Origin: Pseudomonadota bacterium
GTDB lineage: Bacteria > Pseudomonadota > Alphaproteobacteria > Rhizobiales > Xanthobacteraceae
NCBI GenBank assembly: GCA_023435725.1
Contig: JAEYRD010000138.1
Coordinates: forward strand, 1 to 22,475
Direction: 5' to 3'
DNA length: 22,475 bases
In this document: in pieces, positions 6,595 through 14,762 of the stretch
Layout of the letters: each line of letters opens with the position of its first letter
Position numbering within the stretch: the first letter of the stretch is position 1
Made by a program: the position numbers and the translations under genes
The notes under the pieces: model-generated
The model's database searches: none
Told to the model about the DNA's origin: nothing
Seen by the model: only the letters and a program-made list of their open reading frames with translations

Positions 6595-7800
6595 ATGAGT
6601 TCTGAAGCCGTTTTGGGCGCAATGAGCGGATTGCGCGTCATCGATCTCACGCGCGTGCTCGGCGGCCCCTACTGCACCCAGATCCTCGCCGACCATGGCG
6701 CCGACGTGATCAAGGTCGAGCCGCCCGCAGGTGACGAGGTGCGCGACTGGGGTCCTCCCTTCCACGAGGAAGACGCGGCCTATTTCATCGGCATCAACCG
6801 CAACAAGCGTTCGATCGGCCTCGACCTCGCCTCCGAGGGCGGCCGCGCCGTGCTGCTCAAGATGTTGGAGACGGCCGACGTTCTGATCGAGAATTTCAAG
6901 CCCGGCACGCTTGAGAAATGGGGCATTGGTAACGAGGTGCTGCGCGAAAAATTCCCGCGCCTCGTGCATTGCCGGATCTGCGGCTTTGGTGCCGACGGTC
7001 CGCGCGGCGGCAATCCCGGCTATGACGCGATCATCCAGGCCATGACCGGCATGATCGCCGCGACCGGATCGCCCGAGAGCGGGCCGATGCGGATCGGCGT
7101 GCCGCTGGTCGACATTACCACCGGCCTCTATGCGGCGATCGGCATCCTGATGGCGCTGTCGGAGCGGCAGCGCTCGGGCAAGGGCCAGTTCCTGGAGACG
7201 ACGCTGTACGAAACCGGCCTTGCCATCATGCATCCACACACCGCGAACTATTTCATGCATGGCAAGCCGCCGAGCCTGACCGGCAACGAGCATCCGAACC
7301 TCGTGCCTTACGCGATCTTCCCGACCAAGACCGACAACATCTTCATCGGCGTCGGCAATGACGGCACCTTCCGCAAGCTCGCCAAGGAGATCGGCAAGCC
7401 GGAACTCGGCACCGATCCGCGCTTTGCCCGCAACAAAGACCGCATCGCCAATCGTGAGGCGCTGCGCGCCGAGCTTGCCGCCGTGTTCAGCCAGCACGAG
7501 GCCGAGCCGCTGTGCAATCGCCTGCTCGCGGCGGGCCTGCCCGCGGGCCCCGTGCAGAAGATCGACCAAGCGTTGACGAACCCGCACACGATCTACCGTG
7601 GCGATATTATCGAGAAGGATTGGTACAAGGGCGTGGCCTCGCCAATCCGGCTCGATCGCAGCAAGCCGAGCCTGCGCCGCCTGCCGCCGAAATTCAGCCA
7701 GCACTCCCAGGAGGTGCTGGGCGAGTTCGGCTATTCGAAGGCCGAGATCGACGCGATGGTCGAGAAGGGCACGGTCTGCGGCCCCGAGCGCAAGCGCTAG
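6595..7800 (+). CDS. CoA-transferase family III (CaiB/BaiF)
   Basis: Class III CoA-transferases move coenzyme A between organic acids through a covalent aspartyl intermediate. The 401-residue length is usual. The family opening is GLRVIDLTRVLGGPYCTQIL, followed by GADVIKVEPP and the motif NRNKRSIGLDL. The catalytic aspartate is most likely Asp144 in NPGYDAIIQAMTGM. The C-terminal part contains GLPAGPV and the usual late Pro-Pro region. The frame is open from 6430, but that part is non-coding in character, so the ATG at 6595 is chosen; a weak AGGGG lies ten or so bases upstream. Substrates cannot be told from sequence, since the family covers formyl-, succinyl-, crotonobetainyl- and many other CoA esters. 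Neighbours do not form a pathway with it, so it is probably monocistronic. Confidence 0.92.
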   Translation: MSSEAVLGAMSGLRVIDLTRVLGGPYCTQILADHGADVIKVEPPAGDEVRDWGPPFHEEDAAYFIGINRNKRSIGLDLASEGGRAVLLKMLETADVLIENFKPGTLEKWGIGNEVLREKFPRLVHCRICGFGADGPRGGNPGYDAIIQAMTGMIAATGSPESGPMRIGVPLVDITTGLYAAIGILMALSERQRSGKGQFLETTLYETGLAIMHPHTANYFMHGKPPSLTGNEHPNLVPYAIFPTKTDNIFIGVGNDGTFRKLAKEIGKPELGTDPRFARNKDRIANREALRAELAAVFSQHEAEPLCNRLLAAGLPAGPVQKIDQALTNPHTIYRGDIIEKDWYKGVASPIRLDRSKPSLRRLPPKFSQHSQEVLGEFGYSKAEIDAMVEKGTVCGPERKR

Positions 7801-7810
7801 GTGGTGCGCT

Positions 7811-7929
7811 CCCTCCCCCGCTTGCGGGGGAGGGTCGGGGAGAGGGTGTCCCCACAACGGGAGAATCCCCCAGAGGAAAGGACCCTCACCCGGCGCTCCG
7901 CGCCGACCTCTCCCGCAAGCGGGAGAGGT
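7811..7929. repeat. Palindromic intergenic repeat (REP-like), with two 11-bp hairpins
   Basis: Hairpin A is CCCTCCCCCGC-TT-GCGGGGGAGGG (7811-7834). Hairpin B is ACCTCTCCCGC-AA-GCGGGAGAGGT (7906-7929). Between them is CGGCGC-TCC-GCGCCG (7891-7905). The two ends are related in inverse orientation, so the whole unit is an imperfect large palindrome. I recognise this CTCCCGC-TTGCGGGAG sequence as a dispersed intergenic element in Bradyrhizobium and relatives, and a diverged copy lies at 19424-19447. The TTTTC after hairpin B may let it terminate the CoA-transferase transcript. From 7930 to 8090 I see no gene or clear motif. Confidence 0.75.
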
Positions 7930-8090
7930 TTTCGAACCCGCGGCTAATCCTCCGCCTAACATAGCCGATGCCGCAGTGCGGCGCGGGCACGCGTGAGCAC
8001 CGCGTACGGAGAAGGCTCCCCGCGGCGCCTTCGCCTATTTGACGACTTCACATTTGGCAGCGCTTGCTGCTTTCGTTTCTCCCGCTTACA

Positions 8091-8108
8091 CAGTCATGTG
8101 AACGTCAT
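8091..8108 (+). promoter_or_regulatory. Pho-box-like site upstream of ugpB
   Basis: CAGTCAT-GTGA-ACGTCAT contains two 7-base half-sites with an exact 11-base period. They match the PhoB consensus CTGTCAT-N4-CTGTCAT at 11 of 14 positions. It lies 53 bases before the ugpB start, in the correct orientation, and ugp genes are classical PhoB targets. The -10 element is not clear. A GCGCT-GCT-AGCGC-AA-GCGCT array (8112-8131) follows immediately. Confidence 0.68.
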
Positions 8109-8161
8109 ATGGCGCTGCTAGCGCAAGCGCTTCTTTTTGACGGCCAAGGGAGGTTTACTTG

Positions 8162-9478
8162 ATGGCTCTTCGACACTTTGGAGCGGCTGCCGCTGTTGCA
8201 ATCACGGTTGGCATGACGGTTTCGCCGGCGCTGGCCGTGACCGAGATCCAGTGGTGGCACGCGATGACCGGTGCCAACAACGACGTCATCGTCAAGCTCG
8301 CCAACGACTTCAACGCGTCGCAGACCGACTACAAGGTCATTCCGACCTACAAGGGCAACTATCCCGACACGATGAACGCCGGCATCGCTGCGTTCCGCGC
8401 CGGCAATGCTCCGCACATCATGCAGGTGTTCGAAGTCGGCACCGCGACCATGATGGCCGCGACCGGCGCCGTGAAGCCCGTCTACAAGCTGATGGCCGAG
8501 ACCAGCGAGAAGTTCGATCCGAAGGCCTATCTGCCCGCGATCACCGGTTACTACTCGACCTCGAAGGGCGAGATGCTGTCCTTCCCCTTCAATTCGTCGT
8601 CGACCGTGATGTGGGTCAACCTCGACGAGCTCAAGAAGGTCAACGCCGAGATCCCCAAGACCTGGCCCGAAGTGTTCGAGGTCGCCAAGAAGCTGCACGA
8701 CAACGGCCATCCGACCTGCGGCTTCTCCGGCTCGTGGGTGACCTGGGTCAATCTCGAACAGCTCTCGGCCTGGCACAACGTGCCGCTGTCGACCAAGGCC
8801 AACGGCCTCGACGGCTTCGACACCAAGCTCGAGTTCAACGGTCCGCTCCAGGTCAAGCATCTGGAGAAGCTGGTCGAGTTGCAGAAGGACAAGATCTACG
8901 ACTACGCCGGCCGCACCAACACCGGCGAAGGCCGCTTCACCTCGGGTGAGTGCGCGATCTACCTGACCTCGTCGGCCTTCTTCGGCAACGTCAAGGCGCA
9001 GGCCAAGTTCGCCTTCAACGCCGTGCCGATGCCCTATTATCCGGACGTCAAGGGCGCACCGCAGAACTCGATCATCGGCGGCGCTTCGCTCTGGGTCATG
9101 GGCGGCAAGTCGGCCGACGAATACAAGGGCGTCGCCAAGTTCCTGACCTTCCTCTCGGACACCGATCGCCAAGTGTACATCCACAAGGCCTCGGGCTACC
9201 TGCCGATCACCAAGGCGGCCTACGCCAAGGCGAAGGAAGAAGGCTTCTACAAGGATCAGCCCTATCTCGAGACCCCGCTGCTCGAGCTGACCAACAAGGA
9301 GCCGACCGAGAATTCGCGCGGCCTGCGTCTCGGCAACATGGTTCAGCTGCGTGACGTCTGGTCGGAAGAGATCGAGCAGGCGCTCGCCGGCAAGAAGACC
9401 GCCAAGCAGGCGCTCGACGCCGCCGTCGAACGCGGCAACACGATGCTGCGCCAGTTCGAAAAGACCGCCGTCAAGTGA
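8162..9478 (+). CDS. ugpB: sn-Glycerol-3-phosphate ABC transporter, periplasmic binding protein
   Basis: UgpB captures glycerol-3-phosphate or its diesters in the periplasm and delivers them to UgpAE. The 438-residue product has a signal peptide (MALRHFGAAAAVAITVG, cleavage probably after SPALA near residue 25) and then VTEIQWWHAM. Family-diagnostic stretches are PTYKGNYPDT, EVGTATMMA (with Glu91), IIGGASLWVMGG, SGYLPITKAAY and GLRLGNM, each closely matching Escherichia coli UgpB as I remember it. A TTG at 8159 directly precedes the ATG. The ATG at 8162 is preferred because AAGGGAGGT lies seven bases before it. It heads ugpB-ugpA-ugpE-ugpC; a 47-base gap with an inverted repeat rich in GGC precedes ugpA. 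Phosphate-starvation induction is suggested by the Pho-box-like site upstream. Confidence 0.96.
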   Translation: MALRHFGAAAAVAITVGMTVSPALAVTEIQWWHAMTGANNDVIVKLANDFNASQTDYKVIPTYKGNYPDTMNAGIAAFRAGNAPHIMQVFEVGTATMMAATGAVKPVYKLMAETSEKFDPKAYLPAITGYYSTSKGEMLSFPFNSSSTVMWVNLDELKKVNAEIPKTWPEVFEVAKKLHDNGHPTCGFSGSWVTWVNLEQLSAWHNVPLSTKANGLDGFDTKLEFNGPLQVKHLEKLVELQKDKIYDYAGRTNTGEGRFTSGECAIYLTSSAFFGNVKAQAKFAFNAVPMPYYPDVKGAPQNSIIGGASLWVMGGKSADEYKGVAKFLTFLSDTDRQVYIHKASGYLPITKAAYAKAKEEGFYKDQPYLETPLLELTNKEPTENSRGLRLGNMVQLRDVWSEEIEQALAGKKTAKQALDAAVERGNTMLRQFEKTAVK

Positions 9479-9525
9479 GACGATGAGCGGCAGGCCGCGA
9501 GCCGGCCTGCCGCTCACCTGACATC

Positions 9526-10407
9526 ATGCAAAAGCAGGCCATTTTCCAATCGAAGCTATTGCCCTACGCGCTGGTTGCCCCGCAACTCGCGATCGTCCTG
9601 ATTTTCTTCTACTGGCCTGCCTTGCAGGCAGTCATCCAGTCCTTCCTGCTCCAGGACGCCTTCGGTCTCTCGACCACCTTTGTCTGGTTCGATAATTACA
9701 TCGAGCTACTCAAGGACCCCGCCTATTTCGAGACAGTTGTCCGCACCTTTGTCTTCTCCTTTGCGATCGCCGTCTCGTCGCTGTCCTTCGCGCTGCTGCT
9801 CGCCGTGATGGCGGACAAGCCCCTGCGCGGCTCGATGCTCTACCGCACGCTCCTGATCTGGCCCTATGCGGTGGCGCCGCCCGTGGTCGGCGTGCTCTGG
9901 ATCTTCATGCTGCATCCCTCGCTCGGCGTGCTCGCACGTTATCTTCGCGCCGCCGGCGTCGATTGGAATCCGCTGCTCGACGGCAATCAGGCCGCAGCGC
10001 TGGTCATCCTCGCTGCCGCCTGGAAGCAGATCTCCTACAATTTCCTGTTCTTCCTCGCCGGCCTGCAAGCCATCCCGAAAAGCGTGTTCGAAGCCGCCGC
10101 GATCGACGGCGCACGCCCGATGCGGCGGTTCTGGACCGTGACCTTCCCGCTGCTGTCGCCGACCATCTTCTTTCTGCTGGTCGTCAACATCGTCTACGCC
10201 TTCTTCGACACGTTCGGCATCATCGACACCATGACCCGCGGCGGCCCGGGAACATCGACGGTCACGCTGGTCTACAAGGTCTATTCCGACGGCCTGCTCG
10301 GCGGCAATCTCGGCAGCTCCGCAGCGCAGTCGGTGATCCTGATGATCATGGTCATCGTGCTGACGGGGATCCAGTTCCGCTTCGTCGAACGCAAGGTGAC
10401 CTACTGA
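9526..10407 (+). CDS. ugpA: sn-Glycerol-3-phosphate ABC transporter, permease UgpA
   Basis: This 293-residue inner-membrane permease has about six hydrophobic segments. The first is near residues 12-32 (LLPYALVAPQLAIVLIFFYW) and the last near 265-285. The cytoplasmic EAA loop that docks on the ATPase reads EAAAIDGARPMRRFWTVTFP in the second half. The C-terminal FDTFGIIDTMTRGGPG segment is typical of carbohydrate-type (CUT1) permeases and of UgpA. It pairs with UgpE to form the channel. The stop codon TGA overlaps the next ATG as ATGA at 10405-10409, so UgpE is translationally coupled. The length matches Escherichia coli UgpA (295). Confidence 0.95.
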   Translation: MQKQAIFQSKLLPYALVAPQLAIVLIFFYWPALQAVIQSFLLQDAFGLSTTFVWFDNYIELLKDPAYFETVVRTFVFSFAIAVSSLSFALLLAVMADKPLRGSMLYRTLLIWPYAVAPPVVGVLWIFMLHPSLGVLARYLRAAGVDWNPLLDGNQAAALVILAAAWKQISYNFLFFLAGLQAIPKSVFEAAAIDGARPMRRFWTVTFPLLSPTIFFLLVVNIVYAFFDTFGIIDTMTRGGPGTSTVTLVYKVYSDGLLGGNLGSSAAQSVILMIMVIVLTGIQFRFVERKVTY

Positions 10408-11255
10408 TGGTCGAGCAAGAGGGCTTCAGGCGCTACGTCGCCCACGTCATCCTCTGGATCGGGATCGCGATCGTCGCGTTCCCCGTCTACATCGCGATCG
10501 TCGCCTCGACCCAGGACAATGCCCTGATCGCGAACGGGCAGATGTCGCTGTTGCCCGGCGGCCATTTCTTCGAGGTCTACTACCAGACCATCTTCGTCGG
10601 CACGAGCGGCTCGACCCGCGAGCCGGTCGGCAACATGATGCTGAACTCGCTGGTGATGGCGCTGGCGATCGCGATCGGCAAGATCGCGATCTCCATCATC
10701 TCGGCCTACGCGATCGTGTATTTCCGCTTTCCGTTCCGGATGTCGATCTTCTGGATCATCTTCATCACGTTGATGCTGCCGGTCGAGGTGCGCATCTATC
10801 CGACCTACAAGATAGTCGCCGACCTGCACATGCTCGACAGCTATGCGGGCCTTGCCCTGCCGCTGATCGCCTCGGCGACCGCGACGCTTCTGTTCCGGCA
10901 GTTCTTCATGACCGTGCCGGACGAGCTCTTGGAAGCCTCGCGCATCGACGGCGCCGGTCCCCTGCGCTTCTTCTGGGATACGCTGTTGCCGCTGTCGCGC
11001 ACCAACATGGCGGCGCTGTTCGTGATTCTCTTCATCCTCGGCTGGAATCAATATCTCTGGCCGCTGCTCATCACCACGCGCGACGACATGCAGACCATCC
11101 AGATCGGCATCCGCAAGATGATCACCACCACCGATGCGCTGACCGAATGGCCGATCGTGATGGCAACCGCCGTGCTCGCGATGCTGCCGCCGGTGTTCGT
11201 GGTCGTCGCCATGCAGAGATTGTTCGTGCGCGGACTGGTCGAGACGGAAAAGTAG
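10407..11255 (+). CDS. ugpE: sn-Glycerol-3-phosphate ABC transporter, permease UgpE
   Basis: This is the second permease of the importer, 282 residues (Escherichia coli UgpE 281). It has about six membrane segments, the first being HVILWIGIAIVAFPVYIAIV. The EAA-type loop reads LLEASRIDGAGPLRFFWDTLLP, and the C-terminal half includes FILGWNQYLWPLL and VFVVVAMQRLFVRGLVETEK, characteristic of UgpE. The open frame is much longer upstream (from 9963), but that part lies inside ugpA in another frame. The ATG at 10407 overlapping the ugpA stop is the standard arrangement. The TAG stop is followed after 20 bases by ugpC. Confidence 0.95.
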   Translation: MVEQEGFRRYVAHVILWIGIAIVAFPVYIAIVASTQDNALIANGQMSLLPGGHFFEVYYQTIFVGTSGSTREPVGNMMLNSLVMALAIAIGKIAISIISAYAIVYFRFPFRMSIFWIIFITLMLPVEVRIYPTYKIVADLHMLDSYAGLALPLIASATATLLFRQFFMTVPDELLEASRIDGAGPLRFFWDTLLPLSRTNMAALFVILFILGWNQYLWPLLITTRDDMQTIQIGIRKMITTTDALTEWPIVMATAVLAMLPPVFVVVAMQRLFVRGLVETEK

Positions 11256-11275
11256 GTTCCTGGAAGTGAGTTTTC

Positions 11276-12364
<1,089 letters not shown>

Positions 12365-12415
12365 CCGGTTCCGCCGGGCCGCAAGACAAAAAACGCGAAA
12401 ACAACCCCATGCACA

Positions 12416-12480
12416 GTAGCCGGGGCGGGCCTCCAGTGGGCCCGCGGCCCGGCCTCACCCATCCACAGCCCCCCGGCTAC
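12416..12480. repeat. Nested inverted repeat after ugpC
   Basis: GTAGCCGGGG (12416-12425) and CCCCGGCTAC (12471-12480) are a perfect 10-bp inverted repeat 45 bases apart. Inside, CGGGCC (12426-12431) pairs with GGCCCG (12446-12451). The structure ends four bases before a sigma-32-like -35 element. It has no T-run. It may end or stabilise the ugp transcript, or separate it from the heat-shock unit. Confidence 0.55.
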
Positions 12481-12483
12481 GTC

Positions 12484-12513
12484 CTTGAACCGACACGGGG
12501 ATATGACCATATT
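12484..12513 (+). promoter_or_regulatory. Sigma-32 (RpoH)-type promoter for hsp20
   Basis: CTTGAAC (12484-12490), 14 bases, then GACCATATT (12505-12513) fits the heat-shock sigma factor pattern CTTGAAA-N13/14-CCCCATNTA well. It lies 69 bases before the hsp20 start. Transcription would begin near 12520, giving a leader of about 60 bases that includes the palindrome TCAGGGCCCTGA (12533-12544) and the ROSE-like hairpin. Confidence 0.6.
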
Positions 12514-12549
12514 GTTGACCAAGGGGTGCCGATCAGGGCCCTGAAATGC

Positions 12550-12575
12550 CAAAGTCGCTTTCCGCGAGGACTTTG
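12550..12575 (+). promoter_or_regulatory. ROSE-like RNA thermometer hairpin
   Basis: In the hsp20 leader, CAAAGTC (12550-12556) pairs with GACTTTG (12569-12575). A single G (12557) bulges, CT (12558-12559) pairs with AG (12567-12568), and the loop is TTCCGCG. The purine-rich GAGGA at 12566-12570, the only Shine-Dalgarno candidate, is thus buried in the stem, 11 bases before the ATG. The TCGCT segment opposite it matches the conserved U(U/C)GCU motif with bulged G of ROSE elements known from Bradyrhizobium small heat-shock genes. Melting on heating would free the site. Confidence 0.7.
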
Positions 12576-12581
12576 TAAACT

Positions 12582-13007
12582 ATGTCTCGTGTTCCAACGC
12601 TTTCCAGTCCGTTCCTTCTGGGCTTCGACGAGATTGAGCGCGTGCTCGACCGCGTCGTCAAAGGCGCCGACGGCTACCCTCCCTACAATATCGAGAGGTG
12701 CGGCGGAGCGGACGGCCAGCCCGAACGTTTGCGCATCACGCTGGCGGTCGCCGGATTCACCCGCGACCAACTCGATGTAACCATTGAGGAAAACCAGCTC
12801 GTGATTCGCGGGCGGCAGCAGGACGACAAGTCCCGGCAATACATCCATCGCGGCATCGCCGCGCGCCACTTCCAGCGCACCTTCGTGCTGGCGGAGGGGA
12901 TGCTGGTGCTGGGGGCGGATCTGAAGAACGGGTTGTTGTCGATCGATCTCGCCCGGCCGGAACCGGAGAGGATCGTTAAGACAATCGCTATCAATGAGCA
13001 CGAATAA
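12582..13007 (+). CDS. Small heat-shock protein, Hsp20/alpha-crystallin family
   Basis: Small heat-shock proteins form oligomers that hold unfolding proteins for later refolding by DnaK. This 141-residue protein has a short N-terminal arm (SRVPTLSSPFLLGFDEIERV). An alpha-crystallin domain spans roughly residues 32-125, including RLRITLAVAGFTRDQLDV and the family signature GADLKNGLLSIDL. The C-terminal tail VKTIAIN carries the I-x-I anchoring motif. It resembles the class A (IbpA-like) proteins of rhizobia. It follows a sigma-32-like promoter and a ROSE-like hairpin, so both transcription and translation should rise on heating. The next gene (DUF1150) begins 51 bases later and is probably co-transcribed; the shared terminator is at 13361. 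Confidence 0.95.
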   Translation: MSRVPTLSSPFLLGFDEIERVLDRVVKGADGYPPYNIERCGGADGQPERLRITLAVAGFTRDQLDVTIEENQLVIRGRQQDDKSRQYIHRGIAARHFQRTFVLAEGMLVLGADLKNGLLSIDLARPEPERIVKTIAINEHE

Positions 13008-13058
13008 TGGAACGAGTAGCGGACTCGACCGCTTAGTTTCGAGAGAGGAGTCGAGACC

Positions 13059-13331
13059 ATGAGTGCAGGTCATGTTGCGTTCGAATACGAAGCCCAGAAC
13101 GTCTCACCCGAGACGCTGGCAACCCTTGGCGAAGGCCACATCGCCTATGTGAAGCAGATCCGCTCCGAGGACGTGCCGGACCTGTTTCCCGAAGCGCCGA
13201 AAATCGCGCCGGGCCTCAAGCTCTTCGCGCTCCACGCCGCCGACGGCACGCCGATCATGCTGACCGACAGCCGCGAAGCCGCGATCGCCAACGCCTGGAG
13301 CAACGAGCTGCAAGCCGTCAGCGTGCACTGA
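13059..13331 (+). CDS. DUF1150 family protein
   Basis: This is a 90-residue protein matching the alphaproteobacterial DUF1150 family as I recall it. It has a central APGLKLFALHAADGTPIMLTDSREAAIANA segment (residues about 49-78), preceded by LATLGEGHIAYVKQIRSEDV. Function is unknown. DUF1150 genes commonly sit directly after an hsp20 gene, as here, so a role in heat stress or as an Hsp20 partner is an inference from pairing. The ATG at 13059 has GAGAGGAG about ten bases upstream. There is no signal peptide or membrane segment. The strong terminator begins 30 bases after its stop. Confidence 0.9.
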   Translation: MSAGHVAFEYEAQNVSPETLATLGEGHIAYVKQIRSEDVPDLFPEAPKIAPGLKLFALHAADGTPIMLTDSREAAIANAWSNELQAVSVH

Positions 13332-13360
13332 GCACACGCGCTTCGCGCGAAAGGAATTTC

Positions 13361-13403
13361 AAACGGGCATGCCTTCAGGCGAAGGCGTGCCCGTTTTTAT
13401 TTT
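13361..13403 (+). terminator. Rho-independent terminator after hsp20-DUF1150
   Basis: AAACGGGCATGCCTT (13361-13375) pairs with AAGGCGTGCCCGTTT (13382-13396) over 15 bp with one G-T wobble, loop CAGGCG, followed by TTATTTT. This is the clearest intrinsic terminator in the window. It lies between convergent genes and may also act weakly for ptsN on the minus strand. Confidence 0.88.
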
Positions 13404-13421
13404 GACGATTGAATTTTGAAG

Positions 13422-13883
13422 TTACGCCGCGGTCGCGGGCGGCAGCGCGAGCACCGAATAGATCGCCTGCGCATCGCGCGAGGCGCGGAGCTTCTTGGCG
13501 ATGTCCTGGTCGCGCAGCAGGCGGGCGATGCGCGCCAGCGCCTTGAGGTGATCGGCGCCGGCGCCTTCCGGAGCCAGCAGCAGGAACACGAGATCGACCG
13601 GCTGACCGTCCATCGCCTCGAAATCGATCGGGCGATCGAGGCGCGCGAACAGGCCGAAAATCTTTTCCAGCTTGGGCAGCTTGCCGTGAGGGATGGCGAC
13701 GCCATAGCCGACGGCTGTCGTGCCGAGCTTTTCCCGCTGCAGCAAGACCTCGAAGATCGAGCGCTCGTTCTGGCCAGTGAGCTCTGCGGCCTTGGCCGCG
13801 AGTTCCTGGAGAGCCTGTTTCTTGCTGTTGACCTTCAGTGCCGGAAGAATCGCCTCGGGCGCGACCAGATCGGTAATCGGCAT
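13422..13883 (-). CDS. ptsN: Nitrogen-regulatory PTS enzyme IIA (EIIA-Ntr)
   Basis: PtsN is the terminal acceptor of the nitrogen phosphotransferase chain (PtsP-NPr-PtsN) and regulates potassium transport, central metabolism and stress by protein contacts rather than by sugar uptake. The 153-residue length is standard. The phosphorylated histidine is His66 in GVAIPHGKLP. Other family segments are LLQREKLGTTAVGYG, PIDFEAMDGQPVDLVFLLLAPE and HLKALARIARLLRD. It is the last gene of the lptC-lptA-lptB-rpoN-hpf-ptsN run. The 220-base gap before it is unusually long for this cluster and holds no convincing gene, so it may have its own promoter. Confidence 0.96.
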   Translation of the reverse strand: MPITDLVAPEAILPALKVNSKKQALQELAAKAAELTGQNERSIFEVLLQREKLGTTAVGYGVAIPHGKLPKLEKIFGLFARLDRPIDFEAMDGQPVDLVFLLLAPEGAGADHLKALARIARLLRDQDIAKKLRASRDAQAIYSVLALPPATAA

Positions 13884-14103
13884 GGAAGTTTTCCGAGGTG
13901 AATTAAACCGTCAGGTTCCGAAATGGCCAGCTTGGAAACAACCACGCCGGGCCGGCGTCAAGAAGGTGAAGCAGGAAGAGGACTTAGCCCCGGTCCTGAT
14001 GTGGGGCGCTTCTACTCCAACGCAATCCCGGTGCCAACTCCCGCGTGCGGCTTTGCCCCGGTGATTGTTAAGGGGTGTGGGCGGTAGGGCACCGGACTCG
14101 GCC

Positions 14104-14706
14104 CTAATCGCCTGCTTTTCCGGCCGCCTTGGGTCCCGGCGGATCGATCCAGCCGACATTGCCGTCGGCCCGGCGGTAGATGATGTTCACCCGGCCGCTG
14201 GAACCGTGCTGGAACACCAGGCAGGGTGCCCCGCTGAGGTCGAGTTCCATGACCGCTTCGCTGACCGACAGTGCCTTCAGCGAGGTAGTGGCCTCGGCGA
14301 TGATGACGGGGCTGTAGCCGGTGACCTCGTCCTCACCCTCCGGGGCCTCGAGCACATAACTGGTGGCATCGAGGGCAGCGAGGGCGGCGGAGGCGACGTG
14401 AGCCTTGCGGGCGGAGCGGTCCTTGAGCCGGCTCTTGTAGCGCTTGAGCCGCTTCTCGATCATCAGCAGCGCCTGGTCGGCGCTGGCATAGGCGTCCGCT
14501 GCGTTCGAATCCGCCTCCAGCGTAATTCCCGAATCGAGATGCAGCGCGCAGTCCGTTCGGAAACCGAAGCCATCCTTGCTCAGCGTGATGTGGCCGGAAT
14601 AATTGCCGTCGAAATATTTGCGCAGCACCTCGTCGGTGCGGTCGGTCACGCGGCCGCGCAGGGCCTCACCGACGCTGATGCTCTTTCCCGAAATGCGGAG
14701 AGTCAT
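14104..14706 (-). CDS. hpf: Ribosome hibernation-promoting factor, long form
   Basis: Long HPF binds the 30S decoding region in starved cells and dimerises 70S ribosomes into inactive 100S particles. The 200-residue protein has the N-terminal domain (residues 1-100: LRISGKSISVGEALRGRV, then a basic helix EKRLKRYKSRLKDR). A variable linker follows (about 101-130). The C-terminal dimerisation domain (132-188) includes YSPVIIAEAT, LSVSEAVMELDLSG and NIIYRRADGNVGWIDPP. The length and second domain exclude the short HPF/YfiA type. It lies downstream of rpoN and upstream of ptsN, the conserved order. A dispersed palindrome (14763-14811) occupies the rpoN-hpf gap. A short TAGGGC-N10-GCCCTA inverted repeat spans its stop codon. 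Confidence 0.95.
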   Translation of the reverse strand: MTLRISGKSISVGEALRGRVTDRTDEVLRKYFDGNYSGHITLSKDGFGFRTDCALHLDSGITLEADSNAADAYASADQALLMIEKRLKRYKSRLKDRSARKAHVASAALAALDATSYVLEAPEGEDEVTGYSPVIIAEATTSLKALSVSEAVMELDLSGAPCLVFQHGSSGRVNIIYRRADGNVGWIDPPGPKAAGKAGD

Positions 14707-14762
14707 ATGAACCTCGCTTGGTTGGTATCCCAGGCGCGATGACGCGCCTGGGATTGTTCCCT

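Noticed and set aside
6238..7962. 574-codon open frame on the minus strand opposite ohr and the CoA-transferase
   Set aside because: It spans two well-identified plus-strand genes and an intergenic repeat, and its translation is rich in Arg, Gly, His and Asp typical of antisense frames in GC-rich DNA.
8105..9517. 470-codon open frame antisense to ugpB
   Set aside because: It is fully opposite ugpB, and its composition (Gly, Arg, Val, Leu, His) reflects the reverse complement of third-position GC bias; no domain is recognisable.
13911..14159. 82-codon minus-strand frame in the hpf-ptsN gap
   Set aside because: It overlaps the hpf 3' end, has no clear ribosome site and no similarity that I recognise; the gap is better left as non-coding.
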